The notes beneath the pieces were generated by a model. That model did not search any database, was not told the DNA's origin, and saw only the letters and a program-made list of their open reading frames with translations. From Vallitalea guaymasensis (lineage in GTDB: Bacteria; Bacillota; Clostridia; Lachnospirales; Vallitaleaceae): a stretch of DNA of 64,000 nt. How positions within the stretch are numbered: position 1 is the stretch's first letter; the number at the start of each line of letters is the position of its first letter. The translations under genes and the position numbers were made by a program. Positions 1 to 9,124 of the stretch are shown here, piece after piece. Location: NCBI RefSeq assembly GCF_018141425.1, contig NZ_CP058561.1, positions 2,604,001 through 2,668,000 on the forward strand, given 5' to 3'.

Positions 1-1
1 C

Positions 2-310
2 TTTGATATTACTAAGACCATTAGGATTATTGAAAGGTTAAAAAGTCAGCTGCTTTCAAATGTATCTGCTTTGTTTTCAAACATGGCTGAAGGCAATACA
101 GGTGACAATAATGAGAATATTGATATTTTAGCTGATATAATTATTCTTTCTTATTTATTATCGGATAGATTAGGTGTTTCAAACGAAGCTCTTGATGTTA
201 AATTAATAAATAAATTACGTTTGGCTAGTTTACAGGATGCTGAGAATTCTGAATGGGTACAAGAGATACTTACATTATCAAAACATCTTAATAAGTCTAG
301 ACAAATATAG
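2..310 (+). CDS. MazG-like family protein, 5' end outside window
   Basis: The frame is open from the first bases of the window, so the true start lies upstream; only the last 102 codons are visible. The visible part begins with FDITKTIRIIERLKSQLL and continues with an all-helical stretch rich in acidic residues (NIDILADIIILSYLLSDRLG), the pattern of the short MazG-like proteins of Clostridia that sit beside yybS-gdpP. MazG relatives are nucleotide pyrophosphohydrolases with an acidic metal-binding helix; whether this short form is catalytic cannot be told from the visible part. It ends 45 bases before the DUF2232 gene and is probably co-transcribed with it. An internal TTG or ATG (71 or 83) could be mistaken for the start, but neither is needed because the family signature extends upstream of both. 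Confidence 0.7.
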   Translation, partial: FDITKTIRIIERLKSQLLSNVSALFSNMAEGNTGDNNENIDILADIIILSYLLSDRLGVSNEALDVKLINKLRLASLQDAENSEWVQEILTLSKHLNKSRQI

Positions 311-355
311 ATATACAATATATTTTGAATGTATTTCAAAATATAGGAGGTTATT

Positions 356-1318
356 ATGAAAAAAAGTAGTAATGCTAGATATATACTTCTTTTAATAATA
401 TTGATTGTTAATGCTTTATATAGTTATCTATTTTTAACAAGGGGAGAAGTAATATTTTTAAGCTTTATCGTTTTTATACCTATTGCAATATATAGTTTGC
501 AATACGAAGTAGATAGTAGATTGATATGTTGTATGTTAGCAGTTTCTATTGGAATTTATATGTTATACGGTATTGAGGATTTTATTTTATATAGCATGCT
601 GATAATACTGCCTGCTTTTATCATTAGTTATATAGTAAAAGAGGAAATAGCTTTTTCAAAGGCTTTATCATTTACAAGTTTATTGATGTTTGTATGTTTT
701 TTATGCGCTATAATTTCATTGAAATATATCTGTAAGATTGATGTTATAGAAGGGTATTTTAATATTATAGATGCATTGGAAATTGAATTCACTAATGTAT
801 ATAGCGGATTTTTTAAAGCTAATACTAATTCAATACAAGAATATTCCATTGCTATGGGAACATTTAAGAATACTTTTCATTTCATGAAGTATTATTATCC
901 TGCTTTATTATATCTATTATGTTTAGGTATATCCTTTATATCTATTTTGTGTATTAGAGTAATAGCTATTAAAGCAAAGCTCTATGATCATGGATTAGGA
1001 AATATATTAGGATTGAAAGTTTCTAGAAGCATGATTGTGTTTTTATTAATCACTATTTGCACCAAAGCTTTTAATTTAAGCAGCAACAGTTATTTTCTTA
1101 TAGCTATTAATAATATATTGGTTATTCTAACAGTGATGTTATTTTTATTGGGGATATTATTTGAAGTATCAGTAATTAAGAGAGTTAGGAGTGCTGGAAG
1201 AAGAAGTCTACTGATATTAGTTTCTATCTTTTGTCTTGTCTTTTTCCAAGCTTATTTTGTAGTAGCAGGTTTTATAGATAGTGTTTTCCAGATTAGAGTT
1301 AAATTAAATAATGCATAA
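356..1318 (+). CDS. YybS-like DUF2232 family membrane protein
   Basis: A 320-residue, very hydrophobic protein with about eight predicted membrane helices and a short cytoplasmic N-terminus (MKKSSNARYILLL). A TAGGAGG ribosome site lies just upstream of the ATG. Length, topology and position directly before gdpP, rplI and dnaB match the DUF2232/YybS family, which is found at the same place in many Firmicutes. The biochemical role is unknown; the constant link to GdpP suggests a membrane function related to cyclic-di-AMP control, which is inference. No catalytic motif can be picked out by eye. The family call rests mainly on gene order and topology. Confidence 0.75.
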   Translation: MKKSSNARYILLLIILIVNALYSYLFLTRGEVIFLSFIVFIPIAIYSLQYEVDSRLICCMLAVSIGIYMLYGIEDFILYSMLIILPAFIISYIVKEEIAFSKALSFTSLLMFVCFLCAIISLKYICKIDVIEGYFNIIDALEIEFTNVYSGFFKANTNSIQEYSIAMGTFKNTFHFMKYYYPALLYLLCLGISFISILCIRVIAIKAKLYDHGLGNILGLKVSRSMIVFLLITICTKAFNLSSNSYFLIAINNILVILTVMLFLLGILFEVSVIKRVRSAGRRSLLILVSIFCLVFFQAYFVVAGFIDSVFQIRVKLNNA

Positions 1319-1388
1319 TAAGCATTAAAATTCTAAAATAGGAAGATAATAATATGGAACTTCTTTAAATCTTAAAGGAGAAGATTAT

Positions 1389-3434
1389 ATGAATAAGAAA
1401 ATTCAAATGAATAAACAAATAGAAAGTTATTTTAGGTGGCCTTTAATATATCTTGCCTTTCTATTTATATTGACCTTAATATTATTTTATATCAATATTA
1501 CTGCAGGTATCATTTCACTGGCATTTTTATTAGTTGCTGTAGCTGTAAGTTTTTTTATTGGAGTTGTTTCCAAAAGACACTTAATGAGCGAGGTAATAAA
1601 TTATGCTCTTACTTTTGGTACTTTACAGAAGAACTTTCTGCAAAAATTTCAGATACCTTATATTCTGTTAGATATTGATGGAAGAATACGATGGTTCAAT
1701 GAAGAATTTGAGACAATGATAGGTGAAAAAAAGATTCTGGACAAAAACATCAATGCACTTATACCTCACCTTAATTCTACTATCTTGCCTGTTGAAGATG
1801 ATACTGTTTTTGAAAAAGAGATATCTTTAGAGGATAAAATATATAGAGTGATAATCCGCAGTCTTGAAATAGATGACGATAATACTTTGGATGCATATGA
1901 TAGAATGAGTGATAGCGGTATTATCTATGCAACATATTTTTTTGATATAACTAATGAAAAAGAGTTACAAACAAAGAATGATGACCAAAAAACAGTTGTT
2001 GGCCTTTTGTATATTGATAATTACGAAGAAGCTTTTCAAAGTATCGAAGATGTTAGAAGACCGCTGTTGGTTGCACTTATTGACAGGAATATAAACAAGT
2101 TCGCCAAAAAGATTGATGGTGTTGTTCGTAAATTTGAAAAAGACAAGTATATGATAATATTTCAAAAGAAATATCTAAGAGATCTACATGAAGACAAGTT
2201 CGCCATATTAGATGTTATCAGAGAAATTAATATTGGTAATGAATTACCGGTTACTTTAAGTATGGGACTTGGAGTCAATGATTATTCTTATATACAGTCA
2301 ATGGATTTTGCAAGAGTTGCTATTGATTTAGCTCTTGGAAGAGGTGGAGACCAGGCTGTTATAAAAGAAAGTGATAAATTCCTATTCTATGGAGGTAAAA
2401 CTCGTGGAGTAGAAAAAAGTGCAAGGGTAAAAGCTAGAATAAAAGCTTATGCATTTAGAGAGCTTATTGAAGATTGCGATAAAGTTATTGTCATGGGACA
2501 TAAAGTTCAAGATTTAGATTCATTAGGTGCTGCTATAGGTATCTATAGCTGTGCAAGATTATTGGATAAACCTGTTCATATTGTTCTTAATGAGATTACA
2601 TCAGCTGTCAGACCTTTGTATGAACGTTTTATTGAAGATGATAATTATGGTGAAGACCTTTTTATAGATAATGTAGAAGCTGTAAATTATGCAAATGAGA
2701 ATACATTACTTGTGGTTGTTGATGTTAACAGACCAAGTTATACCGAATGCGAAGAATTATTTAAATATGTGAACAATGTTGTTGTTTTTGACCATCATAG
2801 AGTTGGGGCAGAGCATATTGAGAATACTGTTTTAAGTTATATTGAACCTTATGCTTCCTCTGCATGTGAAATGGTAACTGAGATAATAAGATATATTTCG
2901 GATAAGGTTAAGCTTAGACCTATGGAAGCTGAAGCTTTATTTGCTGGTATTACAGTAGATACCAAGAATTTTGTAATAAAAACAGGGGTCAAGACCTTTG
3001 AAGCAGCTGCTTACCTAAGAAGAAATGGTGCAGATGTGGTTAGAGTAAGAAAGTTATTCAAAAATGATATGGAATCATATAAAGCTAGAGCAACAGCAGT
3101 TAGGGACTCAGAGATATACAGGGATAAAATGGCTATATCAATATGTCCATCAGATATTCAAAATCCAATCTTGGTTACTGCACAAGCCGCGGATGAATTA
3201 CTTAATATATCTGGTATTAAGGCATCATTTGTATTAACGAATGTTGATGGTATAATATATATAAGTGCCCGTTCTTTTGATGATATCAATGTGCAGCTAA
3301 TAATGGAAAAATTAGGAGGAGGGGGACACCTAAGTGTTGCAGGTGCTCAACTTCATGATAATACTATAGATGGTGCTATAGAAATCCTAAAAGATACAAT
3401 TGATGAATACTTAGAGGAAGGTGAGAAAAAATGA
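1389..3434 (+). CDS. gdpP: Cyclic-di-AMP phosphodiesterase GdpP (DHH family)
   Basis: Membrane-bound phosphodiesterase that hydrolyses cyclic-di-AMP, the second messenger controlling potassium, osmotic and cell wall balance. 681 residues, the usual length. Order of parts: two membrane helices (about 17-60), a PAS-like domain (about 85-180, [16 protein letters not shown]), a degenerate GGDEF domain (about 200-335) that lacks an intact GGDEF motif, then the DHH domain with [14 protein letters not shown] near 368 and the namesake FDHHR near 468, and the DHHA1 domain ending in [12 protein letters not shown] near 645. The stop codon overlaps the rplI start by four bases (ATGA), so the two are translationally coupled. 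A good ribosome site (AAAGGAG) precedes the ATG. Confidence 0.96.
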   Translation: MNKKIQMNKQIESYFRWPLIYLAFLFILTLILFYINITAGIISLAFLLVAVAVSFFIGVVSKRHLMSEVINYALTFGTLQKNFLQKFQIPYILLDIDGRIRWFNEEFETMIGEKKILDKNINALIPHLNSTILPVEDDTVFEKEISLEDKIYRVIIRSLEIDDDNTLDAYDRMSDSGIIYATYFFDITNEKELQTKNDDQKTVVGLLYIDNYEEAFQSIEDVRRPLLVALIDRNINKFAKKIDGVVRKFEKDKYMIIFQKKYLRDLHEDKFAILDVIREINIGNELPVTLSMGLGVNDYSYIQSMDFARVAIDLALGRGGDQAVIKESDKFLFYGGKTRGVEKSARVKARIKAYAFRELIEDCDKVIVMGHKVQDLDSLGAAIGIYSCARLLDKPVHIVLNEITSAVRPLYERFIEDDNYGEDLFIDNVEAVNYANENTLLVVVDVNRPSYTECEELFKYVNNVVVFDHHRVGAEHIENTVLSYIEPYASSACEMVTEIIRYISDKVKLRPMEAEALFAGITVDTKNFVIKTGVKTFEAAAYLRRNGADVVRVRKLFKNDMESYKARATAVRDSEIYRDKMAISICPSDIQNPILVTAQAADELLNISGIKASFVLTNVDGIIYISARSFDDINVQLIMEKLGGGGHLSVAGAQLHDNTIDGAIEILKDTIDEYLEEGEKK

Positions 3435-3877
3435 AAGTAATACTATTAGAAGATGTTAAGAAGGTAGGTAAAAAAGGAGATCTAGTTAATACAAGTGATG
3501 GTTATGCTAGAAACTTCCTATTTCCTAAAAAATTAGCAGTTGAAGCTACTAAGTCTTCTATTAATGATATGAAATTAAAGAAACAATCTGAAATGAGAAG
3601 ACAGGAAGAATTACTTGAACAGGCTAAAGAATTGGCAAAAGAGATTAAAGGTAGTGAAGTAACAATAAAAATCAAAGCTGGAGATGGAGGTAGAATCTTT
3701 GGTTCAGTGTCAACGAAGGAAATTACAAAAGCTGCAAAAGAACAATTAGGTTTTGACATTGATAAGAAGAAGATGCAACTTAAAGAACCAATAAAATCTC
3801 TAGGAACTCATATCATACCAATAAAATTAAACGCAAAAGTTAAGACTGAGTTAAAAGTAAAAGTTCAAGAGTTATAA
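3431..3877 (+). CDS. rplI: 50S ribosomal protein L9
   Basis: L9 binds 23S rRNA at the base of the L1 stalk and helps keep reading frame. The 148-residue protein has the family N-terminal domain ([19 protein letters not shown], then [14 protein letters not shown]), the long charged connecting helix (about 40-80), and a C-terminal domain with GSVSTKEI. Length is standard. The ATG overlaps the gdpP stop. A hairpin follows 20 bases after the stop codon and may end the transcript before dnaB. Confidence 0.97.
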   Translation: MKVILLEDVKKVGKKGDLVNTSDGYARNFLFPKKLAVEATKSSINDMKLKKQSEMRRQEELLEQAKELAKEIKGSEVTIKIKAGDGGRIFGSVSTKEITKAAKEQLGFDIDKKKMQLKEPIKSLGTHIIPIKLNAKVKTELKVKVQEL

Positions 3878-3896
3878 AACCTAAGTAAAATTAATA

Positions 3897-3917
3897 CAAG
3901 ACCCTTATAGGGTCTTG
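3897..3917 (+). terminator. Hairpin after rplI, possible weak terminator
   Basis: An 8-bp perfect stem (CAAGACCC paired with GGGTCTTG) closes a 5-base loop. The downstream tract (ATGTTTCATT) is only moderately T-rich, so termination may be partial and dnaB could be partly read from the upstream operon. Confidence 0.5.
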
Positions 3918-4139
3918 ATGTTTCATTACCAAAAACATATATAGATGTAATTAATGTTTACTAAAGTAATTTTTATATTAGTAATAAATACAAGTTTATT
4001 AATGATAACTAGGCTGTTATAATTAACTTAAGTAATATATATATTAGACTTATACACCCATTTTAATAAGGTTTAATTTATATATTTAAACTATGTATAT
4101 ATATACGTAGTATGGACTAATAGTTTGGAGGGGATTGTG

Positions 4140-5474
4140 GTGGACGCAGAAATAAAAGGATTACCACCATATAGCTTAGAGGCTGAGCAATCGGTTATTG
4201 GTTCAATGATACTGGATAGAGAAGCAATAGCTACAGGTTCAGAATCCTTGATGCCTGATGATTTTTATCAACCTGATCTAAAAGTGATTTTTGAAGCGAT
4301 TATTGATTTATATAATAAAAATAAAGCAGTTGACTTGGTTACACTTGAAAACAAATTAAAAGATGAAGGTGTTCTAGATCAGATAGGTGGAATTAATTAT
4401 TTATCTAAATTAGCTGTAGCTGTTCCAACATCTGCTCATATCAAGAATTATGCTCAGATTGTTAAGGAGAAGGCTGTTCTTAGAAAATTAATTAAAACCA
4501 GCAGAGAGATAATTGATGAAAGCTATGATGGGAAAAATAAATTAGAAGATGTTCTTAATGGTGCAGAAGAAAAAATCTTCAATATTATGCAAGATAGACG
4601 TACAGAAGAGTTTTCTTCTATTAAAGATTTAGTGGTGCCTACTCTAAATAAAATAGAGACTATACATAAAAATCAAGGTAAGGTCACAGGTATACCTACC
4701 GGATTTATTGATCTTGATTATAAAACCGCTGGATTACAGCCTTCAGATTTGGTTTTGATTGCTGCAAGACCTTCTATGGGAAAAACTGCTATTGCCCTTA
4801 ATATGGCACAACACGCAGCCATTAAAGAAAATGCTGCAACAGCTATATTTAGCCTGGAGATGTCAAAAGAACAGCTTGTCAATCGTCTATTATGTTCTGA
4901 AGCTATGGTGGATGCACAAAAGGTTAGAACTGGCGATTTGGAAGATGAAGACTGGGCAAAAATAGCAAGTGGTTCAAGTGTTCTATCTAATGCTCCAATA
5001 TACATAGATGATACGCCAGGTATTACTGTTTCAGAGATGAAAGCTAAATGTAGAAAATTAAAACTGGAAAAAGGACTTGATCTAATACTGATTGACTATC
5101 TACAGCTAATGAGTGGTAATGGTAAAACAGAATCAAGACAACAGGAGATATCTGAAATATCACGTTCGTTAAAAGCCCTTGCCAGGGAAATGGAAGCACC
5201 TGTTGTAGCATTATCCCAGCTAAGCCGTGCTTGTGAATCTAGAGCTGACCATAGACCTATGTTATCGGATTTAAGAGAGTCAGGAGCTATTGAGCAGGAT
5301 GCTGACGTAGTTATGTTCTTGTATAGAGATGAATACTATAATCCTGAATCAGAAGCTAAGAATCAAGGTGAATTGATAATAGCTAAACAACGTAATGGCC
5401 CAACTGGAACTATTCATCTGGTATGGATGGGACAATACACTAAGTTTGCTAGTATGGAAAATAAAAATTACTAA
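4140..5474 (+). CDS. dnaB: Replicative DNA helicase DnaB
   Basis: Hexameric 5'-3' helicase of the replication fork (called DnaC in Bacillus). The N-terminal primase-interacting domain opens with LPPYSLEAEQSVIGSMILD; the RecA-like motor holds Walker A (ARPSMGKTAIALN), Walker B (LILIDYLQLM) and the SQLSR and QDADVVMFLYR motifs, with family length of about 445. Start choice: GGAGGGG at 4127-4133 is the ribosome site, so GTG at 4140 (six-base spacer) or GTG at 4137 is the likely start; the in-frame TTG at 4125 would overlap that site. The gene follows rplI after a hairpin, the common Firmicute order, and a strong terminator follows it. Confidence 0.96.
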   Translation: MDAEIKGLPPYSLEAEQSVIGSMILDREAIATGSESLMPDDFYQPDLKVIFEAIIDLYNKNKAVDLVTLENKLKDEGVLDQIGGINYLSKLAVAVPTSAHIKNYAQIVKEKAVLRKLIKTSREIIDESYDGKNKLEDVLNGAEEKIFNIMQDRRTEEFSSIKDLVVPTLNKIETIHKNQGKVTGIPTGFIDLDYKTAGLQPSDLVLIAARPSMGKTAIALNMAQHAAIKENAATAIFSLEMSKEQLVNRLLCSEAMVDAQKVRTGDLEDEDWAKIASGSSVLSNAPIYIDDTPGITVSEMKAKCRKLKLEKGLDLILIDYLQLMSGNGKTESRQQEISEISRSLKALAREMEAPVVALSQLSRACESRADHRPMLSDLRESGAIEQDADVVMFLYRDEYYNPESEAKNQGELIIAKQRNGPTGTIHLVWMGQYTKFASMENKNY

Positions 5475-5486
5475 TTATAAATAAAA

Positions 5487-5518
5487 AGTTGTAGATATTT
5501 ATCATCTACAGCTTTTTT
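5487..5518 (+). terminator. Rho-independent terminator after dnaB
   Basis: A 10-bp stem (AGTTGTAGAT with ATCTACAGCT, one G-U pair), 7-base loop, then six T residues. It separates dnaB from the convergent sugar transporter operon. Confidence 0.85.
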
Positions 5519-5564
5519 GTCTGTTGTACTAATCATTGTAATTTTAATATATCTATAGGATTAT

Positions 5565-6404
5565 CTATCCTTTTATTGAACCAGCTATTCCTTCTACAAA
5601 ATATTTTTGTAATACTACGAAGACTATTATTATTGGTATCAATGAAATAGTACCTCCGGCAGCTATACCAGTCCAATCTACAACATATTCACCTTTAAAA
5701 GCATAAAGACCTACCGCTAATGTACGAAGTCCTTCTTTACTTAATGTTAAAACAAGTGGTAATAAGAATGAATTCCATGTCCAGATAAACTGCATAATTA
5801 CTACACTACCAATAATTGGTTTAGATAAAGGAAGCATAATATTAATAAAGATCCTAAGGAATCCACATCCATCCATAATAGCTGCTTCTTCTAATTCTTT
5901 TGGTATTTCTTTGAAGAATCCAGCAAAAAGTAGAATGAATATTATGTGGGAGCCTCCTGACTCAGCTAATATTAGACCTAATCTTGTGTTCATAAGACCT
6001 AAAGCTTTGATGGCTTGGTATATTGGTATAATAGTGAATCCAAGAGGGATAACCATGCTTGCTAGAAAGATGAGTAAAACTGCTTTCTTACCCTTGAATT
6101 CATATCGTCCCATTACATATCCCATCATGGCACTTAGTATCAATACTAATAAAACAGTACTAACTGTTACAATGATAGAGTTAAGGAAGTAGGCTTCAAA
6201 ATTAGCGTTATTCCATGCTCTAATGAAATTATCAAAATTAAAGTTTTTTGGTATCAGGTTCAATCCTTGTGAAAATATTTCATCTTGTGTCTTGAAAGAT
6301 GCACTTACCATCCAGATAAAAGGATAAATCCATACAAAAGAAACCAATATCAATATTAAATGTGTTAAACCTATTTTTTTGTTTTTTATTTTAGTTCGTT
6401 TCAA
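5565..6404 (-). CDS. Carbohydrate ABC transporter permease (MalG/UgpE type)
   Basis: Inner-membrane subunit of a sugar importer, COG0395 family. 279 residues with six predicted helices, a cytoplasmic basic N-terminus, the family's WIYPFIWMVSASFK entry and the EAA loop (ELEEAAIMDGCGFLRIF) that docks with the ATPase. The start is TTG at 6404 preceded by GGTGGTG; no ATG fits. It is the last gene of a minus-strand operon behind a second permease (19-base gap) and a binding protein. No ATPase gene is present here, so a shared MsmX-like ATPase elsewhere probably powers it, as is common in Firmicutes. The substrate is not determinable from sequence alone. Confidence 0.92.
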   Translation of the reverse strand: MKRTKIKNKKIGLTHLILILVSFVWIYPFIWMVSASFKTQDEIFSQGLNLIPKNFNFDNFIRAWNNANFEAYFLNSIIVTVSTVLLVLILSAMMGYVMGRYEFKGKKAVLLIFLASMVIPLGFTIIPIYQAIKALGLMNTRLGLILAESGGSHIIFILLFAGFFKEIPKELEEAAIMDGCGFLRIFINIMLPLSKPIIGSVVIMQFIWTWNSFLLPLVLTLSKEGLRTLAVGLYAFKGEYVVDWTGIAAGGTISLIPIIIVFVVLQKYFVEGIAGSIKG

Positions 6405-6423
6405 TTTTATTCACCACCAGTTA

Positions 6424-7368
6424 TTAGTTTTGTGTTAATGAGCTTTTTTGTTTGATTTTCTTTTTGAAATAGTTTGCAGTAAAACCTACAATAATTATTG
6501 TTATTCCAAAGAAAATACCTGCTGCTGAAGCATATCCGATTCTTGGAAGACCCATTTCACTTGAGAACGCATATCTATAGATATAAGTGGATACAACGTC
6601 TGTAGAAAAGAAAGGACCACCATTAGTCATTGTTTTGACTATATCAAATACTTTTAGGGAACCTACTATGTTAAGTAAAGCAATAACTGCTCCAATAGGT
6701 ATAATTAATGGGAAAGTAATATGTCTGAATATTTGTCTGGAGTTACATCCATCTACTTTAGCAGCTTCATATAATTCTGATGGTATACTTTGTAAGGCAG
6801 CCAGCCAGTAAATCATATTTATACCAAGATTTTTCCATCCAGATATAAGAATAACGGAACCCATAGCGTATTTTGGGTCACCTAACCAGTTGATTGGGTT
6901 CTTTATTAAACCTATGGACATTAATAATGAGTTAACAGGACCATCTGCACCTAAGATAAAAATCATGATGATACCTACAATAGATGCGGTTGTTACAACT
7001 GGTAAAAAGAACAATGTACGGTATACTTTTGCAAATTTTAATAGTTTATTATTTAAAACAACAGCCAATAATAATCCAATTACTAGATGAATTGGAACAA
7101 CACCAAACATGAATTTGAAACTATTCCAGTAGGCAGACCAAAAATAAGGGTCTTTGGCTACTTCAATGAAGTTTTTTAATCCAACAAATTCTTTGGTTAC
7201 ACTTAATCCTGACCAATTCATAGTGGCGTAATAGAAACTTGAAAATATTGGCCATGCAGTGAATATGAGATATAATATTATAGTTGGAAGCATGAATATC
7301 CAACACCATTTTACATTTTTTTTATCTTTAATAGAAAATATATTTTTCCTACTATCTACTTGCTGCAT
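6424..7368 (-). CDS. Carbohydrate ABC transporter permease (MalF/UgpA type)
   Basis: Partner permease of the sugar importer, COG1175 family. 314 residues from the ATG at 7368, which has an AAAGGAGAG ribosome site; an upstream in-frame ATG at 7404 lacks one. Seen: first helix after a basic segment (WCWIFMLPTIILYLIF), the conserved GLKNFIEV segment in the periplasm-side loop, six helices, and the EAA loop (SELYEAAKVDGCNSRQIF) near residue 205. It lies 67 bases behind the binding-protein gene and ends 19 bases before the second permease, so all three genes are one transcript. Confidence 0.92.
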   Translation of the reverse strand: MQQVDSRKNIFSIKDKKNVKWCWIFMLPTIILYLIFTAWPIFSSFYYATMNWSGLSVTKEFVGLKNFIEVAKDPYFWSAYWNSFKFMFGVVPIHLVIGLLLAVVLNNKLLKFAKVYRTLFFLPVVTTASIVGIIMIFILGADGPVNSLLMSIGLIKNPINWLGDPKYAMGSVILISGWKNLGINMIYWLAALQSIPSELYEAAKVDGCNSRQIFRHITFPLIIPIGAVIALLNIVGSLKVFDIVKTMTNGGPFFSTDVVSTYIYRYAFSSEMGLPRIGYASAAGIFFGITIIIVGFTANYFKKKIKQKSSLTQN

Positions 7369-7435
7369 TATGTTCTCTCCTTTTTGATAATATAAATGCT
7401 GCAACTATTAGGTCGCAGCATTTTATAAGCATTAA

Positions 7436-8890
7436 TTAATAATTAGTCATTGGGTCCCAATCAAATTTGAAGTCATCCTTAGTAATATTGGCTCCTTTTT
7501 CGTTAGCTGCTTTTAATGCTCTATCAAATTCTTTATTAACTTTTTCTGCTAATACTTTTAGACTACCTTCTATATCGCTGATTGCTCCTGCTACTGTACC
7601 TTGTAATAAATCTCCAACCGCTGGGCTTACATCGTTATATTGTAAGAAGAATTGTGATGTTGCAGGGTTTTCAGTTTTTGGATTTGGAGCTACTGTTGCT
7701 GTTGATGTTGCAGCCTCATAATAATCTTTTAATAATGGGTTTGTTAAATACTCATCATTGACACCTTTAACAAGAGAGAAGAATACTCCATCTGAAACAC
7801 AATCTTTTTGATAGTTATAATCTTTGGAATATAGTGCTTCTAATAATTTTGCTGCTTCTTCTGGATGTTCAGATGTAGCTGATATACCCATCCATGCATT
7901 TGCTGTAGCCATTGCGACTGAACCTTGTCTACCATTATCAGAAATTACTTGTGATGCAATACCTAGATCCAAATCAGGGTTGTTAGCATTCCAAACACCA
8001 ATACACCAAACACCTTGAATGATAAAACCAGCTTCTCCTGCACCAAATAACGCTCTAGCTTCAGGAGCTCTTATGCTCATTGTACTTGGATGATAACTTC
8101 CATCTTCAGCCATACCTTTAAATAATTCAAAAGTCTCTACCATAGCTTTATCAGCATAGCTTGATTCGCCAGTCAATAAGCTGACAGGTGAGAATTCTGA
8201 CATTCCGCTACCACCTAGAGCAGAAAAGTCATGAGCAGCTGTTTTCCATCTGTTTACTTGTTGTCCACCTTCAATTATTCCATAGAATTCGCCATTACCT
8301 GCTTCAGTGATTTTCTTAGCATATTCTCTTAATTCAGAGAAAGTTTTTGGAGGTTGTTCTGGATCTAAACCAGCTTCTTTGAACAAATCTTTATTGTAGA
8401 ATATGATTGAATTAGGTAATTGAAGTACTTCTGGAATGGAATATACTTTTCCATCTATTACGTTAACGCCTTCTTTAAATACCCCATCTACAAATGTATC
8501 TTTGAAATTATCACTTACTAGACCTTCTAATGGTTGGAACCAACCCTCTTTTACAACGGAACCTAAATCCATGCCACCTGGAAGTGGGAATAGATCAGGA
8601 GCATCTCCAGAGTTGATTGCTGATAAAATAGTGTTTTTATACTGATCCATTGTAAGGCAAGTATATTCAATATTAATATTAGGATTATTCTTTTTATATT
8701 CTTCAAAAAATGCTTCTTTTTGAGCTTTTGAGCTGTCACTCCAATCCATAACTTTTAAAGTTATTTTCTTATCAGTGTTAGTGGAATCTTTATCACCTGG
8801 TTTTTCATTGTTCTCTGAGTTTTTAGAACCACAACCAGCTAATGTGACAATCATCATTGCTACTAATAAAATTGAAAGTATTTTTTTCAT
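7436..8890 (-). CDS. Extracellular sugar-binding lipoprotein of ABC importer
   Basis: Solute-binding protein (family 1 type) that captures a carbohydrate outside the membrane and hands it to the permeases downstream. The 484-residue protein has a lipoprotein signal (MKKILSILLVAMM) with lipobox LAGC, then a Ser/Asn/Asp-rich linker, then the bilobed fold with the typical ITLKVMDWSDSSKAQKEAF entry and later GAGEAGFIIQGVW. The start at 8890 is chosen over the in-frame ATG at 8905 because GGGAGG lies between them at proper spacing. First gene of a minus-strand operon, divergent from a sensor kinase, which may control it. Substrate unknown. Confidence 0.92.
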   Translation of the reverse strand: MKKILSILLVAMMIVTLAGCGSKNSENNEKPGDKDSTNTDKKITLKVMDWSDSSKAQKEAFFEEYKKNNPNINIEYTCLTMDQYKNTILSAINSGDAPDLFPLPGGMDLGSVVKEGWFQPLEGLVSDNFKDTFVDGVFKEGVNVIDGKVYSIPEVLQLPNSIIFYNKDLFKEAGLDPEQPPKTFSELREYAKKITEAGNGEFYGIIEGGQQVNRWKTAAHDFSALGGSGMSEFSPVSLLTGESSYADKAMVETFELFKGMAEDGSYHPSTMSIRAPEARALFGAGEAGFIIQGVWCIGVWNANNPDLDLGIASQVISDNGRQGSVAMATANAWMGISATSEHPEEAAKLLEALYSKDYNYQKDCVSDGVFFSLVKGVNDEYLTNPLLKDYYEAATSTATVAPNPKTENPATSQFFLQYNDVSPAVGDLLQGTVAGAISDIEGSLKVLAEKVNKEFDRALKAANEKGANITKDDFKFDWDPMTNY

Positions 8891-9039
8891 TTCTGTTCCT
8901 CCCATATGATTTATATATTTTTAGTCTTGTGCTTTTAAAGATGATTTATAACTGAGAATAATTTTTTTATGTATATAATCTTTTCTAACTAATTACAAAA
9001 TTATCATCTTTACAAGCGATGCTACCTTGTAGTAATATA

Positions 9040-9058
9040 ATGATATATTTTGTATCAT
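9040..9058. promoter_or_regulatory. Palindrome in divergent promoter region, possible operator
   Basis: ATGATA and TATCAT form a perfect 6-bp inverted repeat around a 7-base AT spacer, between the binding-protein gene (minus) and the sensor kinase gene (plus). Its place would suit a regulator site, for example for the adjacent response regulator, but short AT palindromes also occur by chance here. Confidence 0.25.
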
Positions 9059-9124
9059 ATGTAAAGTTGATGTTTTATCAGCCCTTGTCCATTAATTTTC
9101 CATTTTGAAATCGTAGGTGAAGAC

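Noticed and set aside
4125-4139. TTG at 4125 as dnaB start
   Set aside because: It would place the GGAGGGG ribosome site inside the coding region; GTG at 4140 or 4137 fits better.
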